Below, in pieces: positions 9,837 through 17,141 of a DNA stretch of 64,000 bases. A program made the position numbers and the translations under genes. The stretch lies in contig NZ_CP067099.1 in the NCBI RefSeq assembly GCF_016618195.1, forward strand, positions 1,550,001-1,614,000. Reading direction: 5' to 3'. How positions within the stretch are numbered: position 1 is the first letter of the stretch; each line of letters starts with the position of its first letter. The notes below the pieces were generated by a model that saw only the letters and a list, made by a program, of their open reading frames with translations, ran no database searches and had not been told where the DNA came from. Source of the stretch: Providencia manganoxydans. GTDB taxonomy: Bacteria > Pseudomonadota > Gammaproteobacteria > Enterobacterales > Enterobacteriaceae.

Positions 9837-11021
9837 TTAGATTTGACTTATGTGTTTATTCAAATTACTCATAGTCTTTCCATCATACTCCTTAAGATAT
9901 CCCCCATAGTGCCTAAACAACATTTCAGGCCCTTTATGCCCCATTTGTCCTGCTAGCCAAAATAAGTTAGCGCCTTGGCTGATATGCCTCGTGGCAAAAG
10001 TATGTCTCGTTTGGTAAGGATTGCGATACCGGATACCTACCTTTTTTAATGTTAGTACCCATGCTTTTTTCCTTATTGCATCGGCACCTGCCCAAGCCTT
10101 ATTTGTTTTTGGGTCTTCAAAAATTACAGCGTCTTTCATAAAGGTGAATTGCTTTTGGTTATTTAGGGCGTTCAGGGCTTCACTATTCAACTCAACCTTT
10201 CTAGTACCGGCTTTAGTTTTTGTTTTCTTAATAACACCAACCACGCAGGCTGATTGCACGTGTGCAGTATTTTCTATGAAATCAATATCACTCCATCTCA
10301 ATGCACATAATTCAGAACTTCTTAACCCTGTATTAATGGCAAACTGAAATAAGTTTTTCCATTGCTCATATCTTGCCGCAGTCAGTAGGGCAGAGACTTC
10401 TTTAGGTGACAATGGGTCAACAATATAACTGCTTTCATTGTCACTGTTATTAGATTGATACCTTGAAGCAGACACAAGGCTCACAGGATTAATTGATACA
10501 ATCCCATCGGTAATGGCTTCATCTAGCGAGCTGCGCAAGAAAGAGAGCTGGTTACGGATGGTTTTTAATACTGTCGTTTGTTTTTGTATCCAGTTTTTAA
10601 GAATAGCCGGTGTCAGTGATGAAACATGTAATTGGTGCAAATCAGACAGGGCACTTTTGCATTTTTTATAACCGCCAATCGTTGAGGGAGATAAATTTCG
10701 AGTTTCGCAAATAACTAAATATTCCTCTAAATAATCAATTACTCTTTTTTCACGATTGTTAACGCCAAAAAGAATTAGTTTTTTAGAGTTAGGAAAATAT
10801 TTAGCGTAATTAAATGTGCCTTTTTCAATATTATTTTGAATTTCAGCGAGTAGTCTTTCTGCGTATTTAATGTTTTTATTATCGACGGTTAGTCTTGAGA
10901 GAGGCTCTCTACAGAGCGCCCCTCTATAAGTAAACGTGATAACAATAGTTTGGCTGGTTTTGTTGTTACGAACCGTCACCCCTCTTGGTAGTGTGTAGCC
11001 TGTTTGTTTTTTCGTGCCCAC
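9837..11021 (-). CDS. int: phage tyrosine integrase
   Basis: Encodes 394 aa with a GTG start preceded by SD GAGGTG. Domains are a short N-terminal arm-binding region (GYTLPRGVTVRNNKTSQT), a core-binding SAM-like region (about 110-200) and the catalytic domain with R in NTGLRSSELCALRWSDID, the box TRHTFATRH near residue 338, MGHKG, and nucleophile Tyr372 in FRHYGGY. It integrates the phage at the ssrA 3' end. Its 5' end overlaps the xis gene by 46 bp, so the two are probably co-translated. Confidence 0.95.
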   Translation of the reverse strand: MGTKKQTGYTLPRGVTVRNNKTSQTIVITFTYRGALCREPLSRLTVDNKNIKYAERLLAEIQNNIEKGTFNYAKYFPNSKKLILFGVNNREKRVIDYLEEYLVICETRNLSPSTIGGYKKCKSALSDLHQLHVSSLTPAILKNWIQKQTTVLKTIRNQLSFLRSSLDEAITDGIVSINPVSLVSASRYQSNNSDNESSYIVDPLSPKEVSALLTAARYEQWKNLFQFAINTGLRSSELCALRWSDIDFIENTAHVQSACVVGVIKKTKTKAGTRKVELNSEALNALNNQKQFTFMKDAVIFEDPKTNKAWAGADAIRKKAWVLTLKKVGIRYRNPYQTRHTFATRHISQGANLFWLAGQMGHKGPEMLFRHYGGYLKEYDGKTMSNLNKHISQI

Positions 11022-11185
11022 TTATTCACCTCAGCAATATCAATCCAACGTTCTTTTGAACCCTCAACTTTTAAAACATGTACACCGACTATCCAATATT
11101 GCCGTTGTATGCGCTTATTAATGGACTCTGGTGTTTCTCCGTACATATTGCAGTATGCGGAAATAGGCAAACATTCATATAACAT
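10976..11185 (-). CDS. xis: excisionase-like protein
   Basis: Encodes 69 aa from the ATG at 11185, chosen because GGAGG lies 5 nt upstream; a longer reading from 11233 lacks an SD. The protein is a small winged-helix/MerR-like DNA binder of the phage excisionase type (ISAYCNMYGETPESINKRIQ, then VGVHVLKVEGSKERWIDIAEVNKW). It should direct Int toward excision. Position just upstream of int and overlapping it supports the role. Confidence 0.8.
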   Translation of the reverse strand: MLYECLPISAYCNMYGETPESINKRIQRQYWIVGVHVLKVEGSKERWIDIAEVNKWARKNKQATHYQEG

Positions 11186-11258
11186 AATTTCCTCCGATAT
11201 CCGCTTGCTTAATGTCGCGGAGAAATAAATCATAGCCTTCTGTGATATTTTGTCTCAT
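11175..11258 (-). CDS. 27-aa small ORF with boundary-type start site
   Basis: Starts ATG at 11258 directly after GAGGCAAGACCAAG, the same leader sequence used by several larger genes of this phage, and runs MRQNITEGYDLFLRDIKQAD to a TGA that overlaps the xis start. It lies mostly in the gap between the 68-aa ORF and xis. The conserved leader and the overlap suggest real translation, possibly coupling to xis. Function unknown. Confidence 0.4.
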   Translation of the reverse strand: MRQNITEGYDLFLRDIKQADIGGNYVI

Positions 11259-11436
11259 CTTGGTCTTGCCTCATCATTAATAAGATAAGTTGGTCAGCAA
11301 TGTTGCAGGCATGCTTGATATCAGCTTCAGTACATGGTCTGTTTTTGACACTGGCAGCTAGCTTGCCTAATTTAATATCAAACTCAGTTAATAATTGTTC
11401 CTTGGGTACCCAAGGGGTTAATTGTGGTTGTTTCAT
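11230..11436 (-). CDS. small early phage protein, unknown
   Basis: Encodes 68 aa, mostly helical: LTEFDIKLGKLAASVKNRP, then CTEADIKHACNIADQLILLM. No known domain is recognised. The C-terminal codons (MMRQDQDE) include the repeated boundary sequence that starts the next ORF. The SD is weak. Confidence 0.5.
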   Translation of the reverse strand: MKQPQLTPWVPKEQLLTEFDIKLGKLAASVKNRPCTEADIKHACNIADQLILLMMRQDQDETKYHRRL

Positions 11437-11508
11437 GGTGGTTATCCATTGGTTTTGAATAAACCACCACAGTAAGAAAAAATGCAGAATAAAACTGATT
11501 ATGCTTAA

Positions 11509-11682
11509 TCAATTATTGGCCCGAATAATCGCTTCGATGGGATAGCATTCAGACAAAACACCTCGTTGAGTTAGGGCGTCTTTATCCATTAAACAATTCT
11601 GCTCATCGGGATAGGTATAGCCGTTAGATTTATATAGGCAATCAGCACCGCTGCAAATTAGCAGGAATAAACCATAAATCAT
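11509..11682 (-). CDS. 57-aa phage protein, DUF1482-like
   Basis: ATG at 11682 overlaps the stop of the upstream ORF (ATGA). The protein begins MIYGLFLLICSGADCLYKSN and contains four cysteines and a YPDEQNC block, resembling small Cys-containing lambdoid early proteins (DUF1482 type: hydrophobic start, CxxC-like pairs, residues counted from Q/C-rich middle). SD AGGAG lies about 7 nt upstream. Role unknown. Confidence 0.55.
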   Translation of the reverse strand: MIYGLFLLICSGADCLYKSNGYTYPDEQNCLMDKDALTQRGVLSECYPIEAIIRANN

Positions 11683-11849
11683 TGTTTACTCCTTTGTAGT
11701 TCTGCCTGAGTAGGCTGTATTTCTATTCTAATATGTGCAGGAAAGTCATAAGAAACCTTGCAACGTCTATCTGTTGAAACAAACCCGTGCGAGCCATCGG
11801 GTAGGGTGATTTTGATTTCCTGGTCTTTTTGATGTTCGTGTCTTAGCAT
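11679..11849 (-). CDS. 56-aa early phage protein
   Basis: ATG at 11849 follows GAGGCAAGACCA exactly, the recurrent leader of this phage. The protein (starts MLRHEHQKDQEIKITLPDGS) is basic at the start, with a short beta-rich middle and a Q-rich tail. Its stop overlaps the next ATG. Function unknown. Confidence 0.6.
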   Translation of the reverse strand: MLRHEHQKDQEIKITLPDGSHGFVSTDRRCKVSYDFPAHIRIEIQPTQAELQRSKQ

Positions 11850-11878
11850 TGGTCTTGCCTCGTTTGTGACATGTCACG

Positions 11879-12058
11879 TTAATGGATAACAGTGTGTGCC
11901 GCTGGGTAACCCAGTTGAAGTAACAATGCCTTTTTTACCAGTGATAGCGTTTGTTCTTCTTGGCGAGTGACTTGTTGAGTCGATGCAGTGGTCCACTCAA
12001 CGCTGCATTTATTGTTAGTTTCATCGTGAGTAATGATGACTTCTAATTTCATGGCCAT
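11879..12058 (-). CDS. 59-aa early phage protein
   Basis: Start set at 12058 because GGAG lies 8 nt upstream; the upstream ATG at 12085 lacks an SD. The protein (MAMKLEVIITHDETNNKCSV...) is a small alpha/beta protein with no recognised family. Confidence 0.55.
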   Translation of the reverse strand: MAMKLEVIITHDETNNKCSVEWTTASTQQVTRQEEQTLSLVKKALLLQLGYPAAHTVIH

Positions 12059-12103
12059 AAAGATATCTCCTGATAATGCGCCCATTGCTGGGCGCTATAT
12101 TGA

Positions 12104-12604
12104 TTAACGAACCATTAATGAACGGTCACCGACTTCTAGGTGAGCACCAGGTATTTCAATACCGTTTTCAATCGCTTCTTTAATGCGTTTCTTGTCAGGG
12201 GCGGTAATGGTCTGAACATCTACCAATTCATCGGGCAAAGCAGGCTCATTATCGATGATGACACGCACAACACCAGCGCGAGCGGTAAATGTGTTTTTAG
12301 TGGTTTTTAACTTGTCTTTACCTGATGTTAATAAGCAATCTAATGCATATTTTTTTAGGTTCTTAACCTGATTTTCGAATGACTTTTTACGGTCAGCCAA
12401 GCGTTTTGATTCCTCATCCAGTGTTTTAGCTTGTCCTTCCAAGTTACGGGCATGAAGCATAATTGCATCGAGTTTATCGCCTAGTTCACACTCGATACCC
12501 TCTAAGGTATCGGCCACATCTTCTGCAGTGAATTCACCTGTTTCGACGAGTTGTTGTAATTTGCTGTAGTCAGCAGCCATTGCAATAGCAGTTGTCTTGG
12601 TCAT
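12104..12604 (-). CDS. Siphovirus Gp157-family protein
   Basis: Encodes 166 aa from the ATG at 12604, which overlaps the stop of the upstream gene (TAATG). It has the Gp157 layout: short N-terminal helix, long coiled coil (LGDKLDAIMLHARNLEGQAK, then LDEESKRLADRKKSFENQVK), then a beta-rich end with DNEPALPDELV and IPGAHLEVGDRSLMVR. Family members sit beside phage recombination genes; a role in phage resistance or recombination has been suggested. Here it is translationally coupled to the Rad52-like gene. Confidence 0.8.
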   Translation of the reverse strand: MTKTTAIAMAADYSKLQQLVETGEFTAEDVADTLEGIECELGDKLDAIMLHARNLEGQAKTLDEESKRLADRKKSFENQVKNLKKYALDCLLTSGKDKLKTTKNTFTARAGVVRVIIDNEPALPDELVDVQTITAPDKKRIKEAIENGIEIPGAHLEVGDRSLMVR

Positions 12605-14565
12605 TAGATTGCCTCTTCTTTTTGTTTCAGTTGGTCTAAACACTCTTTTTCAATTTCATTTAGCCGGCGCAAACGGCCGTTTAAATATTTTTCATATTCA
12701 CTGTCGCCGCGTTGTTTGGCCAACTTGGCATGGGTTGAAATTTCACGGGTGAGGGTGGATGTGATACCCCGTAATTCGTTTGGCGTCACCGCACTGCGCA
12801 TAGTCTCAGTGTGTCGCGTGAACTTCTCGTCTAACTCTTTGCGAATGCGGGTCGCATCTTCAGCGTTATCGCTGGCGGCTTTGATTTCATACTCGAGCTT
12901 ATTACTCGCCACATATTCAGGGTTATCATGCATGCCCATATAGACGTCAGCGCTAAAGCCCAGCATGGAAAGTGCTTTTTTGATGGCATCTGTCAGTGAT
13001 TTTTTAAACACTTCACCGTCAACCTTAATTCCATAGGTGGTTTGATAGCGGTATGGTGTTGCGCCGTAGCTTTCAAATTCACCTCGTGTTTCACATTCGA
13101 TGGTGTACCAAAAGCGGATCTTGATTGAATGGTTCTGTTCGCAGAATAAAGAACCGTCCCCATCTCGTAAAAAATGCGTTGCGACTTGTTTGTTACGTTC
13201 ATCAAGAACCGGTTCAGTAAGAGGCTTACCATTCACGAATTTCTCTTCAACGATTTCATAACCCCAGCCTTCACCAATAGGGCCGAATATTTCAGTCGCA
13301 CGCATAAACATGTAAGTGCTGTTAATACTGGTTCCGGTATAACCAACCCCATCAAGCGGTTTGGTAAATCGCGCATCAGTACGCTGCACTCGTTTCCAAA
13401 TATTGAGGTGGTCATTATTACTATCGATCACTTCATCAATGACTGCTGCGCGTTGTTGAAAGTCATCTTGTTCAGTGGCAATTGGCGTAGAAACAACAGG
13501 TGTCTCAATCACAACTGGTTCTTTTTCTACTTTAGCCAGTGTGCCTTTTTTCTTGCTTGTGCGTTTTGTTTTTTCTGATTTAGCCAGTTGCTCAGGTGTT
13601 TCATCATTAGCCGGCTTAGCATCTAAATTATCAACAGCGAAACGGCCACTACCGAGAGATGTTACTTTTGGGTTGTTGGTACTAAGTTCTGAATCGATAA
13701 ACGCTTTACGGGCATTCGCATCATCAAATAGTTCTGGCTTTTCGCGTGCCTCAGCCACTAGTGAAAAGATGTTCTCGCGAGGGATATCTAGAACGCTAGG
13801 GAAGGTGCGCAAATCCATTGATAAGCGTTTCCATGCTTTATCTTCAGTGCTGATGAGTTCTTTTGCTTTGCGAATATCTGCGCTTTTTGCATCGCTTGGT
13901 TTAATGTCCATGAGAGCGAGGGCAATTTCGAGATCAAGTGCGGCATAATCACGTTTAAGGACAGGCTCGTCCTCAACGGGAGGAAGTTCAGGTTCCTCGG
14001 TTAACCAACTTTCACCAAGCGCCTTAGCCTCTTCGATAGTGACATTATCGTCAGCATGCTCATAAACCGCCTGTGCAATTTCCATCGTGGCTTCAGCATC
14101 CATTAATGACACTTTGGTGATTTCGGCAAGGCCAGTGGCGATATTGCGAATTTTAGGAGCAGCTTTACTTTCACTAAGATGGTTCAATGTATAAGTGAAT
14201 TCTTGATCTGTTATTTGAGTTTTACTAAATAGTAGTAAAGCAGCTACGCGAGGTTTAGTGGCCAGCTTTTTAAATTCTTTATATTTAATGGGTTGCCATT
14301 TCTCACCGTCAAATTCATTTTCAACAGCAAATTTTTCATCAAACTTATCGAGTGCAGGGCGGGGGGAACCTACAGCATCCTGACAAATAATAGGCTCATC
14401 AATATTAAAGTTATCCATCGAATCAGGGTAAGCTTCCGATAGCTTAATCATTGCTGTTGCTGCCGCAATTTTGGCATTCGCTGCATTGAAAGCGATGGTT
14501 AAAGGTACAGTGCCATTGGTTCGAGCCTCGGTCGTAGGCTCAAATACACAGATAAAAGTTGTCAT
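12604..14565 (-). CDS. composite phage recombination protein (Rad52/Sak-like C-terminal part)
   Basis: Encodes 653 aa; start follows GAGGCAAGACCA exactly. Residues 1-200 are an unassigned alpha/beta domain of the sort seen at the N-terminus of phage RecE-like proteins. Residues 200-340 are helical, followed by a K-rich linker (KTKRTSKKKGTLAKVEK). Residues about 390-560 carry YMFMRATEIFGPIGEGWGYE, then KSLTDAIKKALSMLGFSADVY, the pattern of Rad52/Sak-type single-strand annealing proteins. A helical tail ends it. It probably anneals ssDNA in phage recombination. No separate 5'-3' exonuclease gene is seen. Domain limits are estimates. Confidence 0.65.
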   Translation of the reverse strand: MTTFICVFEPTTEARTNGTVPLTIAFNAANAKIAAATAMIKLSEAYPDSMDNFNIDEPIICQDAVGSPRPALDKFDEKFAVENEFDGEKWQPIKYKEFKKLATKPRVAALLLFSKTQITDQEFTYTLNHLSESKAAPKIRNIATGLAEITKVSLMDAEATMEIAQAVYEHADDNVTIEEAKALGESWLTEEPELPPVEDEPVLKRDYAALDLEIALALMDIKPSDAKSADIRKAKELISTEDKAWKRLSMDLRTFPSVLDIPRENIFSLVAEAREKPELFDDANARKAFIDSELSTNNPKVTSLGSGRFAVDNLDAKPANDETPEQLAKSEKTKRTSKKKGTLAKVEKEPVVIETPVVSTPIATEQDDFQQRAAVIDEVIDSNNDHLNIWKRVQRTDARFTKPLDGVGYTGTSINSTYMFMRATEIFGPIGEGWGYEIVEEKFVNGKPLTEPVLDERNKQVATHFLRDGDGSLFCEQNHSIKIRFWYTIECETRGEFESYGATPYRYQTTYGIKVDGEVFKKSLTDAIKKALSMLGFSADVYMGMHDNPEYVASNKLEYEIKAASDNAEDATRIRKELDEKFTRHTETMRSAVTPNELRGITSTLTREISTHAKLAKQRGDSEYEKYLNGRLRRLNEIEKECLDQLKQKEEAI

Positions 14566-14577
14566 TGGTCTTGCCTC

Positions 14578-14910
14578 TTAATAAGGGATTTGTTCGTCAG
14601 TTTTAGAAATGGGTTTGCCTTCTAAGCAGAGCAACATTTGGATCTGGTCTTCCAGTAAGCTTGATTTCACCTGCGCATCAGCAAGAATTTTGCTTTGTTC
14701 AGCTTTGAGTGAGTCAATCTCTAATTGAACTAGCTCAGTATTTGACGGAGCAGTAAAGGGAATGTCGATAGTATGCTCAGCAATGACAAAGCCTAAACCA
14801 GATTCAATATCATATTTGAATGGATAAGGGCGGTATTTGTATGAGCCGTCAAATTGCTTTTGTGCGTGGATATAAAGCGTAACACTTAGGGTTTTAGGTT
14901 GTGCTTTCAT
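14578..14910 (-). CDS. early phage protein, unknown
   Basis: Encodes 110 aa, first gene of the leftward operon, with SD AAAGGAG 6 nt before the ATG. The N-terminal half is beta-rich (LSVTLYIHAQKQFDGSYKYR) and the C-terminal half is one helix (SLKAEQSKILADAQVKSSLL). No family recognised. Located between the PL promoter and the recombination genes. Confidence 0.6.
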   Translation of the reverse strand: MKAQPKTLSVTLYIHAQKQFDGSYKYRPYPFKYDIESGLGFVIAEHTIDIPFTAPSNTELVQLEIDSLKAEQSKILADAQVKSSLLEDQIQMLLCLEGKPISKTDEQIPY

Positions 14911-14964
14911 AGCAGCTCCTTTAAAATAACTGTGATCAGTGATTTATCATTGGTCTTGCCTCTT

Positions 14965-15050
14965 CTAGCGTTTGGTCGCGCTAGTAGAACTCTCGGTTAG
15001 CTTTGGTCGGCGACCCGAGGTAAAGGAACCCACTTAGGTGGGTTTTTTTA
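14965..15050 (+). ncRNA. stem-loop series ending in an orphan rightward terminator
   Basis: On the plus strand there are three hairpins in a row: CTAGCG/CGCTAG (14965-14984), CTCGG/CCGAG (14992-15019) and AACCCAC-TTAG-GTGGGTT (15027-15044) followed by seven T. The last is a standard Rho-independent terminator, but no rightward gene precedes it. It lies opposite the leader of the leftward operon. It could end a small antisense RNA or be part of a structured leader. No convincing plus-strand promoter was found. Confidence 0.35.
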
Positions 15051-15140
15051 CGTCTGTAAATCAATGCTCGTCTTTCCGAGCTGTCTGGTCTTGCCTCTGG
15101 CTTTGGTCTAACTGTTTCCCTAGTGTGGGCTAATTTTTAA

Positions 15141-15171
15141 GTCTGAACACTTATCTAAACACTTGCTGTGT
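15141..15171. repeat. 31-bp hairpin-containing repeat, copy 1
   Basis: Opens GTCTGAACAC and closes AACACTTGCTGTGT. The last part folds as AAACAC-TTGCT-GTGTTT. A near-identical copy lies at 21269-21300 in front of the DUF1367 gene. Here it sits just downstream of PL in the leftward leader. Confidence 0.75.
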
Positions 15172-15188
15172 TTGTATTAATGAAATAA

Positions 15189-15228
15189 ATATTAGCAGTG
15201 CTATTTTTAATTATCAATAGCAATGCTA
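15189..15228 (-). promoter_or_regulatory. PL promoter with two repressor operators
   Basis: Minus-strand TTGATA (15217-15212), 17-bp spacer, TAATAT (15194-15189). Operator TAGCAGTGCTA (15193-15203) fills the spacer and touches the -10 box; TAGCAATGCTA (15218-15228) abuts the -35 box. Bound repressor would block RNA polymerase. It drives the leftward operon. Confidence 0.75.
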
Positions 15229-15238
15229 ATTATTTTAA

Positions 15239-15265
15239 GCAAAAAAAAGCCGCTAATATTAGCGG
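15239..15265 (-). terminator. terminator of the repressor gene
   Basis: Perfect stem GCCGCTAA/TTAGCGGC (15248-15265) followed on the minus strand by nine T. It lies 24 bp past the repressor stop codon and separates it from PL. Confidence 0.85.
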
Positions 15266-15288
15266 CGGTATTTAACTGTTTGTTTTAG

Positions 15289-16041
15289 TTAAGCAAAATC
15301 AACCATTTTTATTGGAAGAGATTTTATAACTTTACCTATCACACGCAAGTCATGCATCTCAGACTCTTCGATATAAAAGGTTTCATAGGCAGGATTATCT
15401 GATTTGACCGCAAGTTTTCGGCCTTTAACGCGTTGTAGTCGTTTAATGAATAGGGAATTTTCAAAACTAAACACATAAACGCCATCCCCATCAAAGAAGT
15501 CGCTATGTGTATCGACAAAGACAACATCTCTAGGATTAATTGCAGGGGACATGCTATCACCACTGATATTAATCATCTCAATGCCTTTCAGGCTTTTACG
15601 GCCAAATAGCTCAAAAACTTTTTCGGAAGAAAACTCGATAGATTTTATGGTATCTGGGAAGTCATTGTTAATAAAACCACCCGGGCCTGCTTTCGCATAT
15701 ATATCCATTAATCTCAATGTGTTGTGATCATTTCTAATCGATTGTTGCGGCTGAGCTATCTCAACATTTCGATTTGTTGACCTGACGTAGTCGAGTAAAA
15801 TTTTTAATTCAGGGTTGATATCTTCAGGATCAACGCGAAGTAAGGCAGCAAATTTTAGTGTGGTATCTGTATTTAAAGCGGTACGGCCATTTAGGTACTG
15901 ACTAACCGCTCCCTGTGTAGCAAAACCAAGAGCCTCCGCGGCTTTTTCTTGAGTTAAGCCGAGAGATTCACGTTTGCTTTCCCAGATATTGCGTAAATTC
16001 TGGGCTGCTACCTTGTCAGATTCGGAAATTTTTCTGTTCAT
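15289..16041 (-). CDS. cI: CI-type prophage repressor (XRE HTH + S24 protease domain)
   Basis: Encodes 250 aa. An XRE helix-turn-helix spans residues 25-65 (LGLTQEKAAEALGFATQGAV). The self-cleavage site is A118-G119 (YAKAGPGG), the nucleophile Ser163 (SGDSMSP) and the general base Lys200 (LFIKRLQR). It should bind the TAGCA-N-TGCTA operators in PL and PR, hold lysogeny, and self-cleave when RecA is activated. It is read leftward, divergently from cro. Confidence 0.93.
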   Translation of the reverse strand: MNRKISESDKVAAQNLRNIWESKRESLGLTQEKAAEALGFATQGAVSQYLNGRTALNTDTTLKFAALLRVDPEDINPELKILLDYVRSTNRNVEIAQPQQSIRNDHNTLRLMDIYAKAGPGGFINNDFPDTIKSIEFSSEKVFELFGRKSLKGIEMINISGDSMSPAINPRDVVFVDTHSDFFDGDGVYVFSFENSLFIKRLQRVKGRKLAVKSDNPAYETFYIEESEMHDLRVIGKVIKSLPIKMVDFA

Positions 16042-16078
16042 ACTGTCTAGTTTATTTGTATTACTAATATTTTTCTAA

Positions 16079-16128
16079 TAGCGTTGCTATTGATCTATTT
16101 AATTAGCATTGCTAATATTGCATTGTTA
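16079..16128 (+). promoter_or_regulatory. PR promoter and OR operators
   Basis: TTGATC (16090-16095), 17-bp spacer, TAATAT (16113-16118), the same build as PL. Operators are TAGCGTTGCTA (16079-16089, one mismatch), TAGCATTGCTA (16104-16114) and a weaker TTGCATTGTTA (16118-16128). The strong middle site fills the spacer. The leftward repressor-maintenance promoter must lie on the other strand here but its boxes are weak. Confidence 0.75.
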
Positions 16129-16149
16129 AGTTAAAAAAGGAGCTAACAA

Positions 16150-16398
16150 ATGAAATTAAATATCTACTTAAAGCAACAGCAAATTAGCCAGTCTGAGTTT
16201 GCTCAGGCAGTTGGCGTGACACAGGGCTATATTAGCCAAGTCATTGCAGGGAATTACATTCCAAAGGGACGCAAAGCTATTGAGTGGGCATCCAAAACAA
16301 ATTGGCTTGTGACCCCACATGATTTGAACCCGATAGATTACCCAAACCCTTACGACGGCTTACCCAACGAGCCATCAGTATTACAGCTATCAGATTAA
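16150..16398 (+). CDS. Cro/YdaS-like repressor
   Basis: Encodes 82 aa; SD AAAAAAGGAG precedes the ATG. A helix-turn-helix covers most of residues 1-45 (LKQQQISQSEFAQAVGVTQG, then YISQVIAG). First gene under PR, divergent from the repressor. YdaS proteins of Rac-type prophages are Cro equivalents that repress the CI-type gene and favour lytic growth. It is not called an antitoxin despite older family names. Confidence 0.85.
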   Translation: MKLNIYLKQQQISQSEFAQAVGVTQGYISQVIAGNYIPKGRKAIEWASKTNWLVTPHDLNPIDYPNPYDGLPNEPSVLQLSD

Positions 16399-16442
16399 AG
16401 AACTGATTATTCATAATCAATTTTGCGACAGGAGACGCAGAG

Positions 16443-16898
16443 ATGAGTTTTGATATCGATATTGTCCGTTCCGAAATTGAGAGCTGGGCTACAGAACACG
16501 GTCAAGAGCACGTAGCGATTGAGATAAGCCGTGCGTATTTGCAGATCACACGAGACAAATCACAGAGCCGCTTGCATGTGATTGAAGATGAACGAGGACA
16601 AGCGGATTGGAAAGCGATTAACAATAATCGACAGCAGATATTTCGTTGGTTGCGTGGTGATTCCCCCGCATCTATCAGAAAAATAGTTGAGTTAATGCCG
16701 GCAATAGAAATTGCATTACCGGCTTCACGACTCGCCCGGGTTCGAGGTGATACGAAAAATTACTTGGCTTCAATTGCAATACAGCGATTTGCCGAGGCAA
16801 TTAGCGAAATTTTATTAGAGGGTCGTGACATGTCACACCATATTAATAATGCAGTCATTGCGTTAAATGCGATACCACGCCAGACCAGCGTGCATTAA
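16443..16898 (+). CDS. YdaT-like regulator (CII equivalent)
   Basis: Encodes 151 aa with the YdaT pattern: EIESWATEHGQEHVAIEISR, then NRQQIFRWLRGDSP and KIVELMPAIEIALPASRL. YdaT of related prophages is a DNA-binding protein acting like lambda CII, and was earlier listed as a toxin family. Gene order repressor, cro, ydaT agrees with a CII role. SD AGGAG is 8 nt before the ATG. Confidence 0.75.
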   Translation: MSFDIDIVRSEIESWATEHGQEHVAIEISRAYLQITRDKSQSRLHVIEDERGQADWKAINNNRQQIFRWLRGDSPASIRKIVELMPAIEIALPASRLARVRGDTKNYLASIAIQRFAEAISEILLEGRDMSHHINNAVIALNAIPRQTSVH

Positions 16899-16915
16899 TT
16901 CAAGAGGCAAGACCA

Positions 16916-17140
16916 ATGCTAAGAACAATTGAGAAAATAACCTATCGCAATGGTTTTTTGTTGAACGGAAAACCGGCTGATAGAGAGAAAGTTGAAGACG
17001 TTTTCGAAGGTAGAAGAGCAGCTGCGCTAAGCGTTTGGGAGCAGTACGAACAACAAAAACAAAAGCTGCTTTCGAAGAAGCTGTCACCTGAGCAGTACCA
17101 GAACGCTTGCCGTGACATTGCACGCGCACTGGGGGTATAA
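16916..17140 (+). CDS. small early phage protein, unknown
   Basis: Encodes 74 aa. The start follows GAGGCAAGACCA exactly. The protein has a short beta opening (IEKITYRNGFLLNG) and a long helix (RRAAALSVWEQYEQQKQKLL). Family not recognised. Located between the CII-like gene and the replication genes. Confidence 0.6.
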   Translation: MLRTIEKITYRNGFLLNGKPADREKVEDVFEGRRAAALSVWEQYEQQKQKLLSKKLSPEQYQNACRDIARALGV

Positions 17141-17141
17141 A

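Noticed and set aside
12716..14000. Several long rightward ORFs opposite the recombination gene
   Set aside because: They are antisense shadows of a codon-biased gene, with no ribosome binding sites or recognisable domains.
16150..16898. YdaS/YdaT pair as a toxin-antitoxin module
   Set aside because: Position between the CI-type repressor and replication genes, operators in PR, and known behaviour of YdaS/YdaT homologues favour Cro/CII-type regulators.
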